Source: Verrucomicrobiota bacterium (GTDB taxonomy: Bacteria; Verrucomicrobiota; Verrucomicrobiia; Opitutales; Opitutaceae). From it: a DNA stretch of 18,508 nucleotides. The position numbers and the translations under genes were made by a program. The notes below the pieces were generated by a model. That model was given only the letters and a program-made list of their open reading frames with translations, was not told the DNA's origin and ran no database searches. Positions 1 to 5,846 of the stretch are shown here, one piece after another. The stretch lies in the NCBI GenBank assembly GCA_023386835.1, contig JAEWIY010000014.1, positions 1 through 18,508 of the forward strand, written 5' to 3'. Positions within the stretch are counted from its first letter, which is position 1. Each line of letters begins with the position of its first letter.

Positions 1-445
1 GCGTGAGTAGGTCGATCGCCTCCGCCAGGTCATTCACCGCGAGGTGCGGTGTGGTCCAGCGGCAGACGAGCAAGTCGAGGTAGTCGGTGCTGAGCTGGCT
101 GCATGCGTGTTCCACTTGCGTACGAAGCTGGTTGAGGAACGTGACGCATCCACCCGAAGACGGGGAGCGCGGGGTGAGGCGCAACGCGACCACCGCTTTT
201 TCGCGGGCGAGGCGGCGTGCCTGCATCCACGACGTCAACACGCCCGCGTTGCGGACGTTGAAAACACCGGTTCCGGCTTCCCGGCACAAATCGAGTTGGA
301 AGGAACGGCCACCTTCTGCCCAAAATGCGTCAAGCGCTGAGAACGCTGCGCTTTGCGCGACCATGTCGCGGAAGCCGACGTGAAGTGTCGTTGCGGAAAG
401 CCAAAGGTGCGCCCGACCGAGGCGACGGTTGTCCTCTTCACGCAT
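1..445 (-). CDS. Aldo/keto reductase-like protein, partial (C-terminal part beyond window)
   Basis: Reading leftwards from an ATG at 445-443, the frame stays open to the window edge (148 codons), so the 3' part is missing. The best landmark is VEHACSQLSTDYLDLLVCRW near residues 115-134, matching the aldo/keto reductase stretch around SLxRLxTDYIDLyxxHRW; the start, RRLGRAHLWLS, resembles the first beta strands of that family. Known enzymes use a tetrad Asp-Tyr-Lys-His. Here the Asp region reads RSFQLDLCREAG instead of the usual FFDTAxxYG, the Lys position reads ALRL instead of ATKV, and the His position reads VCRW instead of LHRW. I therefore see no intact tetrad and would not call it an active oxidoreductase. 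The ATG overlaps the stop of the upstream gene as TGATG (447-443), which points to translational coupling in one operon. Family assignment is fairly sure; function is unknown. Confidence 0.7.
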   Translation of the reverse strand, partial: MREEDNRRLGRAHLWLSATTLHVGFRDMVAQSAAFSALDAFWAEGGRSFQLDLCREAGTGVFNVRNAGVLTSWMQARRLAREKAVVALRLTPRSPSSGGCVTFLNQLRTQVEHACSQLSTDYLDLLVCRWTTPHLAVNDLAEAIDLLT

Positions 446-990
446 CACGATGAGGCGAGTTCCGGTTCAGGAGTTGCAGCCGCGGTGGTCAGTGGCTCCG
501 CGTTGTCCTCTCCTCGGCGGAGAAAGGCCACATCGGCGCCCTTCCAGAACGCGAACCACTCGGATGGCGTGAACCGACTCATCACCGCATCGATGGGTGA
601 AAGCAGCAGCAGAATGTGGCGGTCACTCGTTGGCCCGGCGAGATGCAGACGCGCCTCGCCGCCGAAGCTCGCCACGCGAGACCTGGCAAACTGGAAGGCG
701 GCCTCCACCACCTGGCGTTCCACCGCGTGGCGCGTCTCCCGATTCATTTCGTACGCGTCCATGGCTTCGGCATCGCTGCTGCCGACATGGTAGAAGACTT
801 CGGGGCCAAAACAGAGTCCAAGCTCCTCGTCATAGAACGTACGGCCGAGCCGCCAGATGCCGCCAAAAAGGCCGCGAAATCCGAAATGCGTGTAGCGCAA
901 GGCGGCGGAGGGAAGGGGAGGGTGGCGAACGATGACCTCGGCTTGGTCGTTGGTGAGCAGGTGCGTGGAGGGAAAAGGGAAGAGCTTCAT
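445..990 (-). CDS. Hypothetical protein, 181 aa, coupled to the aldo/keto reductase-like gene
   Basis: I do not recognise this protein. I chose the ATG at 990-988 (MKLFPFPSTHLL) because the 27 codons upstream, although open, are Arg/Pro-rich and read like non-coding sequence. The product is soluble-looking, with no signal peptide or membrane segment. It has an aromatic, Gly-rich stretch (HFGFRGLFGGIWRLGRTFYD, about residues 41-60), a helix-prone middle (EMNRETRHAVERQVVEAAFQFARS), a hydrophobic ILLLLSPIDAVM strand or helix, and a low-complexity Ala/Thr/Glu/Pro tail. Its TGA overlaps the ATG of the next minus-strand gene by one base (TGATG), so the two are probably translated together and may work together. 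An open frame also exists on the opposite strand, but the coupling and the protein-like composition favour this one. No clear Shine-Dalgarno sequence precedes the start. Confidence 0.65.
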   Translation of the reverse strand: MKLFPFPSTHLLTNDQAEVIVRHPPLPSAALRYTHFGFRGLFGGIWRLGRTFYDEELGLCFGPEVFYHVGSSDAEAMDAYEMNRETRHAVERQVVEAAFQFARSRVASFGGEARLHLAGPTSDRHILLLLSPIDAVMSRFTPSEWFAFWKGADVAFLRRGEDNAEPLTTAAATPEPELASS

Positions 991-1029
991 GGGACGGCAG
1001 GAACACGGGGTAGGGAGAATCGAAAGCCG

Positions 1030-1051
1030 ACGGCGTCTGCTCGGACGCCGT
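1030..1051. promoter_or_regulatory. Perfect 8-bp inverted repeat upstream of the hypothetical gene
   Basis: ACGGCGTC (1030-1037) and GACGCCGT (1044-1051) are perfect reverse complements around the six-base loop TGCTCG. It lies 40 bases upstream of the chosen start of the minus-strand gene at 990. It could be a hairpin in that gene's leader or an operator. No T tract follows on either strand, so a simple terminator is unlikely. Confidence 0.5.
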
Positions 1052-1097
1052 ATCGGGGCACGCCAGCGCACGCGCAGTGCGGAGGGCGTTGGTCATG

Positions 1098-1115
1098 GCG
1101 TGCGATTTCGCACGC
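1098..1115. promoter_or_regulatory. 18-bp perfect palindrome (8-bp arms)
   Basis: GCGTGCGA and TCGCACGC flank a TT centre, giving two 8-base arms with no mismatch. The symmetry with almost no loop fits a dimeric protein-binding site better than an RNA hairpin, although a 7-bp stem with an ATTT loop is also possible. It sits 108 bases upstream of the minus-strand start at 990, a reasonable operator position. The regulator is unknown. Confidence 0.45.
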
Positions 1116-1673
1116 GCTTCAGCGCTCCCGGTGCGTTCTGATCCAGCCGAGCTTCAGGGGCCGATCAGCGGGCGCACCGGGCACCGCCATGGAAGATCTG
1201 CATCGTTCCAGGCAGAGGCCAGCAGCCGCGCTGGTTCTTCAGTGAAATCTGGAGAGGGCGGCTCATGCATCGACCCGATGGGCAGATTCGCGGAATTGTC
1301 AACCGCTGTCCGGACACTCGTGAGGGCAGCAACGCACGTTGATCGTGCTAGCCGGCGAGCGCCTCCAAGAGGCTGTCCCGGCGGAGTGTACCGAGAGAAT
1401 GGATATGCCGTCGTGGCGTGGGGCACTGCTCGCTGAGCTTTCGGGGGCGTCGTTTGACAAGACGGCCATTGTGGCCCACCCTCCGGTGCAGCCGCGCCCC
1501 TCACGATGTCTACCCTGGCGAAAACTTGGTACCGACTTGGCTCGGAGGCTTGGCAGGCCATCTACAGTGGCGTGCCCGGTCACGAGGCCTGAACCTCCAC
1601 GTCTTCCGGCGGTGGAGCGACGGCTAGGGTGACCGGGTGATCTGAGCACCTCCGAGTGCTGTACGCTGATCGC

Positions 1674-1694
1674 GGGTCGTGTTCGACCCTTTTT
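1674..1694 (+). terminator. Intrinsic terminator (plus strand)
   Basis: GGGTCG (1674-1679), a TGTT loop and CGACCC (1684-1689) form a perfect 6-bp G/C-rich stem followed directly by five T residues (1690-1694). This is the textbook layout of a Rho-independent terminator for rightward transcription. It is notable because no convincing plus-strand gene lies to its left and the phosphoesterase start is only 84 bases to its right. It therefore ends either an unannotated transcript or the leader of the phosphoesterase gene. Confidence 0.7.
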
Positions 1695-1717
1695 GCGACC
1701 AGGCATGGCTTGGTCGC
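1695..1717 (+). promoter_or_regulatory. 10-bp hairpin abutting the terminator; possible attenuator arm
   Basis: GCGACCAGGC (1695-1704) pairs with GCTTGGTCGC (1708-1717) around an ATG loop, with a single G-T wobble. It begins on the base after the terminator T tract. Its GCGACC arm can also pair with GGTCG at 1675-1679, and its GGTCGC arm with CGACC at 1684-1688. The terminator and this stem can therefore be drawn in mutually exclusive pairings, as in attenuators. It lies 61 bases before the phosphoesterase start. Confidence 0.45.
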
Positions 1718-1778
1718 GCGCTGATATTCCCCCTGCCGGTTCCGGACTGGCCACGGTGACCTGTTTTCTTCGTTCCCC

Positions 1779-2495
1779 ATGATCATTCTCCACGTTGCAA
1801 ACCTCCATTTCCACCAGCCGTGGTTTGACTGGCTCAGCCACTCTGCACCTCCGCACGATCTGCTCGTAATTGCCGGTGATCTGTTGGATCGAGAGAAGGA
1901 ACTCCCTCACGCACACCAAGCGGCCTGGGTGACCGGATGGGCACAGCAACATCCGGCTCCCGTCTGCATCGCGAGTGGGCTGCACGATCTGGTTCGCGAT
2001 TCGAACAGTTATGTCTGGCGGCCAGCGGAGTGGCTCCAGGAACTGGCCGGCCCGCACGTCTGGGCCGATGGCGAGCGACGCGAACACCACGGTCTCGACA
2101 TCCTGCCTTTGCCGCCCGGCGGGGTGACACGAGGTGAGCCAGCGGACATTTGGGTGGTTCACCGAGGCCCTGCGGGCCCCGCCGTGAGCCGGCATCCTTG
2201 GGGCACGGACGATGGCGATCCGTTTCTCTTGTACTCAGTTCGTAAATACCATCCGCGTCTCTTGTTGTGCGGCCACCTGCATGCCCCATGTAACTGGATT
2301 CACGTTTACGAGGACACGTTGTACCTGAATCCGGGCTGCGAGCCGGAGGCGGAATTCCCCAACCACATTGTGATCGATCTGGAGGCGGGTCAGCTGCAGC
2401 GAGTCTCGGCCAGCTCGGGCGGCCTCGAACAACCTTGTGTGGTGCCGCTGCCGGGCTCGTTGAGTGCTCACCGTCCGCTCCTGGAAGTGACCTGA
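1779..2495 (+). CDS. Calcineurin-like metallophosphoesterase, 238 aa, with substituted metal-ligand motifs
   Basis: The start MIILHVANLHFHQPWFDWL matches the MRILHISDLHF opening of small calcineurin-like phosphoesterases, so the ATG at 1779 is well placed. Visible motifs are GDLLD (residues 33-37, motif II), VVHRGP with His128, GHLH (165-168, motif V) and the family-typical LYLNPG after it. Two key positions differ: motif I reads N8-L-H10 where the family has Asp-x-His, and motif III reads G67-L-H-D70 where the family has Gly-Asn-His-Asp. The motif I Asp is a metal ligand and the motif III Asn bridges the phosphate or a metal, so two-metal phosphoesterase activity is doubtful or altered. There is no signal peptide, so it is cytoplasmic. 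It converges on the beta-galactosidase gene (45-base gap) and follows the terminator/hairpin leader. Substrate unknown. Confidence 0.85.
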   Translation: MIILHVANLHFHQPWFDWLSHSAPPHDLLVIAGDLLDREKELPHAHQAAWVTGWAQQHPAPVCIASGLHDLVRDSNSYVWRPAEWLQELAGPHVWADGERREHHGLDILPLPPGGVTRGEPADIWVVHRGPAGPAVSRHPWGTDDGDPFLLYSVRKYHPRLLLCGHLHAPCNWIHVYEDTLYLNPGCEPEAEFPNHIVIDLEAGQLQRVSASSGGLEQPCVVPLPGSLSAHRPLLEVT

Positions 2496-2518
2496 GGTTT
2501 CCTTCGGTTCGCCATGGC

Positions 2519-2532
2519 CGCCCACCTGGGCG
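2519..2532. repeat. 14-bp palindrome between convergent genes
   Basis: CGCCCA and TGGGCG flank a CC centre in the 45-base gap between the convergent phosphoesterase and beta-galactosidase stops. It may help end transcription from either side, but neither strand has a T tract after it, so I do not call it an intrinsic terminator. Confidence 0.25.
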
Positions 2533-2540
2533 AGACGGTG

Positions 2541-4928
2541 CTATGGCTGGACGAGTTGGTCGTGCACGAACACGCGGTAGTCCTTGATCCGGCCTGGCAT
2601 GTCGGTGCCGCCCTGCCGCGGAACGTAACGAAATCCGCCGACTGTACGCGCCTGACCCAAATCCAGGATGAGACGATGCGGAAAGCCCGGCTGGTTCGCT
2701 CCCCACTCGGTGTGCCAGAAGTTTGCCGTCTGCCCGTCGATCGCGTTTTCGGCCAAACCGTCCTCCCGCTCCCGCTCCTCGCTGTCAACGTAGGCGATGG
2801 TCCAGCCATCGGTGTTCAGCGGCTCGCCGGCAGCGTCGAGCAGCGTCAGCTCCGCGATGGCCGCAAACGGCTGCCCATCGTGGGCGTCGAGCGCCTCGAG
2901 GCAGAAATACCGGCCGGTCACAGGCGCGCGGAAGCGCACGCTTTGGAGAGCGGTGCCGGGGGCGAAACTGCCGGCGAACGTCGGTTCTCCAAAGTCGGCG
3001 CGCAGCGTGACCTCGCGACGTTTTGCACGCTCAAAGTCGAGCTGGGGGCGCAGCTGATCGAGGATCGGCTCATCGAGCGCAGCGATCACCGGCTCTTCGG
3101 GGCCAAGCAGATCGAGAATGACAATTTCATTCGCGCCCGGCCTCAGCCAAGGCCCCGGCACATACATGGTCTGCTGGGGCCCGATGTTCCAATAGCGGCC
3201 GAGATTGTGGCCATTCACCCAGACGAACCCTTTCCCCCACGGCCGCATGTCGAGGAAACAGTCGCCGGGTTCTTCAATCGTCACCGTCGCCCGCCAGAAC
3301 GCGGGGCCAGACGTCGCCGGGTCGCTGGGCGTCTCGTACTGCAAACCGGCGAGCATCGGTGCATCCAGCGGCAGCCGAAACACAGACCAATCGCCCAGTT
3401 CGCGCGATGCTGCACCGGCTGGCGTGAATGTCACCGGGCCGTGGATACCCTTGCGATCGTGTACCTCGGTGCCGAAGTTCACCCGCCCCATCGCTTCAAC
3501 CAAAATGTCCAGCGTCATCGGACGCGACCGCGCCGGCAGATCGACCCGGTACTGACGGGATCGGCGATCCGTGAACCCAATGCGAGTGCCGTCGAGAAAG
3601 ACCTGGCCGACGTCGTGAACCGCATTCGCCTCCAAGACCGCCGCGGGCCCGGCCGGCAGCTCTGTGCGGTAGACGATCGCGCCATAAGCCTGATCGTAGT
3701 GTTCCATGTTGCGCGGACGGTCTTCGGCAAGGGGCTCGGACAAATTGGCGAAGAGGGGAGCGACGCCACTGGCGATCACCGGAGCAATCTGGATCACCGG
3801 ATTGCGCGCGGGCGGTTCGGGCAGCGTTTCACCGGGGAGGAGGTAGCGGGCCAGGAGTTCGCGCGACCGTTCAAACTTCGGCGTGATCCATCCGGCTTCG
3901 CTGATGGGCGCGTCGTAGTCGTAGGAGGATGTATCCGGTTTGAAGGGACGATCGGCGCCCGTGTGAAAGCCGAACGTCGTGCCGCCGTGGGCCATGTAGA
4001 TGCTGAATGACGCGCCGAGCTCCAGCATCGCTTCGAGATCGGCCAGATAGCGGTCGGTGTTTCCCGTGTGATGAGATGCGCCCCAAGTATCGAACCATCC
4101 CGGGTAGAATTCGCCGCACATCAGAGGTCCGCTGGGCAGGATTTCGCGGAGGGCGGCAAAGGCACCTTGTGGATCGGTGCCGAAGTTCACGACCGGGAAA
4201 AGGTCCGATCGATAGCCATCCTTCAGGTGCTGCTTCGGGTTGCACGCGAAGAGCGGCACGTCGAATCCCGCCTCCAGCAGCGCCGAGCGCAACTCGCCCA
4301 TGTACTCGGCGTCCTGGCCATAGAACCCGTATTCATTTTCCACCTGCACCATGAGGATGGGGCCGCCTTGGGTGACCTGAAGTGGACCGAGCACGCGTCC
4401 CACCTCACGCAGGTAGCGCTTGGCCGGCTCGAGATAGCGAGGATCGCGCGACCGCAGCTGAATGTCGTCGTGCTTCAACAGCCACCAAGGAAAGCCGCCC
4501 ATTTCCCATTCGGCACAGGCGTAAGGCCCCGGACGCAGGATGACCCACAAACTTTCCGCCTGCGCGGCTCGGCAGAACTCCGCAATGTCGGCCTGCCCCG
4601 ACCAGTGAAACTCACCCGGACGCGGCTCGTGCATATTCCAAAAAAGATACGCGCAAACCGTGTTCAGCCCCATCGCTTTCAACATCCGCAGCCGGTGAGC
4701 CCAATACTCCCGCGGCACACGCGCGGCGTGCAGTTCACCGCAACGGATTTGAAAAGGACGTCCGTCGAGCAGGAATGTTTCCGCGCCGATTTCGAACCGT
4801 GGTGTTTCGGCAGGGGAACTGGATAGCGCTCGAGCGGACGCCGGATCCCCGAGCAAGAAAGCGCAACACAAAGCCACCAAGCGCCGCGGGCGGGAGAGGA
4901 GCGTAGACAGTTTCACGGGATCAAACAT
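2541..4928 (-). CDS. Exported GH35 beta-galactosidase with C-terminal discoidin-like domain
   Basis: Glycoside hydrolase family 35, cutting terminal beta-galactosides by a retaining mechanism. The open frame extends to 5018, but I start at 4928 (MFDPVKLSTLL) because RPRRLVALCCAFLLGDPASARA then forms a signal peptide; the longer form would also run through the operator at 5014-5037. The product is 795 aa. The catalytic domain begins at FEIGAETFLLDGRPFQIRCGELH. The acid/base is the second Glu of QVENEYG (about residue 199) and the nucleophile is Glu of CGEFYPGWFDTWG (about residue 273). Beta-sandwich domains follow (GFVWVNGHNLGRYWNIGPQ). The end, RLILDLGQARTVGGFRYVPRQ, is the start of an F5/8 type C (CBM32-like) domain, but the protein stops at about two thirds of that domain. 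It follows the two-component genes on the same strand with its own palindromic site between. Likely periplasmic. Confidence 0.93.
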   Translation of the reverse strand: MFDPVKLSTLLSRPRRLVALCCAFLLGDPASARALSSSPAETPRFEIGAETFLLDGRPFQIRCGELHAARVPREYWAHRLRMLKAMGLNTVCAYLFWNMHEPRPGEFHWSGQADIAEFCRAAQAESLWVILRPGPYACAEWEMGGFPWWLLKHDDIQLRSRDPRYLEPAKRYLREVGRVLGPLQVTQGGPILMVQVENEYGFYGQDAEYMGELRSALLEAGFDVPLFACNPKQHLKDGYRSDLFPVVNFGTDPQGAFAALREILPSGPLMCGEFYPGWFDTWGASHHTGNTDRYLADLEAMLELGASFSIYMAHGGTTFGFHTGADRPFKPDTSSYDYDAPISEAGWITPKFERSRELLARYLLPGETLPEPPARNPVIQIAPVIASGVAPLFANLSEPLAEDRPRNMEHYDQAYGAIVYRTELPAGPAAVLEANAVHDVGQVFLDGTRIGFTDRRSRQYRVDLPARSRPMTLDILVEAMGRVNFGTEVHDRKGIHGPVTFTPAGAASRELGDWSVFRLPLDAPMLAGLQYETPSDPATSGPAFWRATVTIEEPGDCFLDMRPWGKGFVWVNGHNLGRYWNIGPQQTMYVPGPWLRPGANEIVILDLLGPEEPVIAALDEPILDQLRPQLDFERAKRREVTLRADFGEPTFAGSFAPGTALQSVRFRAPVTGRYFCLEALDAHDGQPFAAIAELTLLDAAGEPLNTDGWTIAYVDSEEREREDGLAENAIDGQTANFWHTEWGANQPGFPHRLILDLGQARTVGGFRYVPRQGGTDMPGRIKDYRVFVHDQLVQP

Positions 4929-5013
4929 CGATGGGGTTTCGCGACGGCTTCTCGGAACGTCCGGGTTCCCGGAAGGGTGGGGCGCGTCACTGTAACCGAG
5001 CCTTGTTCGAACT

Positions 5014-5037
5014 GACATCCCCCGATCGGGTGATGTC
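5014..5037. promoter_or_regulatory. 24-bp inverted repeat, putative operator of the beta-galactosidase gene (copy 1)
   Basis: Centred between 5025 and 5026, the arms match at 11 of 12 positions; the only mismatch is C5020 against T5031. The core TCCCCCGATCGGGTGA (5018-5033) differs by one base from the perfect palindrome at 13188-13203 and resembles the copy at 5819-5834. It lies about 90 bases upstream of the beta-galactosidase start and outside the response regulator gene. Size and symmetry fit a dimeric transcription factor. Which protein binds is not shown. Confidence 0.7.
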
Positions 5038-5062
5038 GCCGAGAGCAGAGCGCGGGGATGGC

Positions 5063-5737
5063 TTACTTGAGGTGTACGATCCCGTGTCGGATCGCTTCAA
5101 CCGCTGCACCGGTCCGATCGCGGACGCGCAGTTTGGCAAAAAGCGTCTTGAGGTGTGACTTCACGGTGTCCTCGGAAATGCAGAGGCTGGAGGCGATCTC
5201 CTTGTTGCTGCGGCCCTTGATCAAAGCCTCCAGCACGTCGCGCTCACGTTCGGTGAGTTGCTCGCGCTGCGCGCGCTCTGTCAGGCGTTCCGCCACCTGT
5301 CGCGGCAGAAGCGCGTCTCCTGTATGCACCGCGCGGATCGTGCTCGCGATCTCCTCGCTTGGCATGTCCTTGAGCAGATACGATTGTGCGCCCGACTGGA
5401 TCGCCCGGTGGATGTCCTCGTCGAGATCGTAGGTCGAAAGCACAATCACCCGGGCGTCGGGGTGCTGTTTGCGGATCGCCAGGATCGCTTCGACACCACC
5501 CATGCCGGGCATGCGTAGGTCCATGAGCACGACATCCGGGCGGACGTCGTCGTAAACCTCGATGGCTTCTTCGCCGTCCGATGCCTCGGCGATGACGTCC
5601 ATGCCCGGCTGACTCTTGATCAGCGCAACGAGGCCCATCCGCATGGGCGGGTGATCGTCAACGACGAGGATACGGATAATGCTTCCGGGGGCCGGCTCTG
5701 CCATACGGGGTGCGGTGAAGTCGGGGTCGGAACTCAT
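5063..5737 (-). CDS. NarL/FixJ-family response regulator
   Basis: 224-residue DNA-binding response regulator, counting from the ATG at 5737 (MSSDPDF); the frame opens at 5806, and an ATG at 5704 is also possible. The receiver domain shows the acidic pair VVDDH (D27, D28), phosphoacceptor Asp73 in VLMDLRMPGMGG and Lys123 in YLLKD. A linker leads to the LuxR-type helix-turn-helix (about 160-222), LTERERDVLEALIKGRSNKE then ISEDTVKSHLKTLFAKL. It lies 109 bases downstream of the sensor kinase stop on the same strand, so kinase and regulator are a cognate pair. The copy of the shared palindrome at 5819-5834 lies 82 bases upstream of this start, which fits autoregulation. It probably controls the beta-galactosidase gene downstream and, by the shared site, the TonB receptor at 9228-12953. 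No Shine-Dalgarno sequence is visible. Confidence 0.92.
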   Translation of the reverse strand: MSSDPDFTAPRMAEPAPGSIIRILVVDDHPPMRMGLVALIKSQPGMDVIAEASDGEEAIEVYDDVRPDVVLMDLRMPGMGGVEAILAIRKQHPDARVIVLSTYDLDEDIHRAIQSGAQSYLLKDMPSEEIASTIRAVHTGDALLPRQVAERLTERAQREQLTERERDVLEALIKGRSNKEIASSLCISEDTVKSHLKTLFAKLRVRDRTGAAVEAIRHGIVHLK

Positions 5738-5818
5738 CGTGAAGGCGGAGGCACGCCGCTCAAGCCCGGAGGTCGGCGGCGTGCGCGCACTGTAGCACGG
5801 GCGCACCGCCGGTGACTC

Positions 5819-5834
5819 TCACCCGTTCGGGGGA
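5819..5834. promoter_or_regulatory. Putative operator upstream of the response regulator (copy 2)
   Basis: TCACCCGTTCGGGGGA matches the palindrome at 13188-13203 at 14 of 16 positions. It lies between the kinase stop (5847) and the response regulator start (5737). It overlaps a smaller perfect inverted repeat, GGTGA-CTC-TCACC (5811-5823). An RNA hairpin downstream of the kinase gene is an alternative reading, but no U tract follows on the minus strand. Confidence 0.55.
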
Positions 5835-5846
5835 AAACCGGCCGTT

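Larger units (their letters stand above)
991..1778. other. Long gap without a convincing gene; structured DNA at both ends
   Basis: About 790 bases. Open frames exist on both strands, but all are Arg/Pro/Ser-rich and none resembles a family I know. The left part holds two strong palindromes upstream of the minus-strand hypothetical gene. The right part (about 1630-1720) is dense in inverted repeats, including an intrinsic terminator on the plus strand. A short frame at 1506-1592 would encode a 28-residue peptide (MSTLAKTWYRLGSEAWQAIY...) ending 81 bases before the terminator stem; it has no Shine-Dalgarno sequence and may be chance. The gap could hold a decayed gene, a small RNA or a long leader for the phosphoesterase gene; I cannot tell which. 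Confidence 0.5.

Noticed and set aside
1454..1459. TTGACA in the gap at 991-1778 as a promoter for a transcript ending at 1694
   Set aside because: The bases at the -10 position are GC-rich (around CACCCT), with nothing like TATAAT.
1674..1694. GTTCGA with flanking G/C stem, resembling a tRNA T-arm
   Set aside because: The pairing gives a four-base loop and a T tract, which is a terminator. No acceptor, D or anticodon arms can be drawn around it.
1299..2195. 298-residue minus-strand open frame covering the gap and half of the small phosphoesterase
   Set aside because: Its right half is antisense to a phosphoesterase with clear motifs, and the left half is low-complexity Arg/Ser/Gly. I could not support it as a gene.
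2514..4010. 498-residue plus-strand open frame
   Set aside because: It is antisense to the beta-galactosidase, which has clear catalytic motifs. The product is Arg/Pro/Ala-rich with no family features, as expected from a high-G+C shadow frame.
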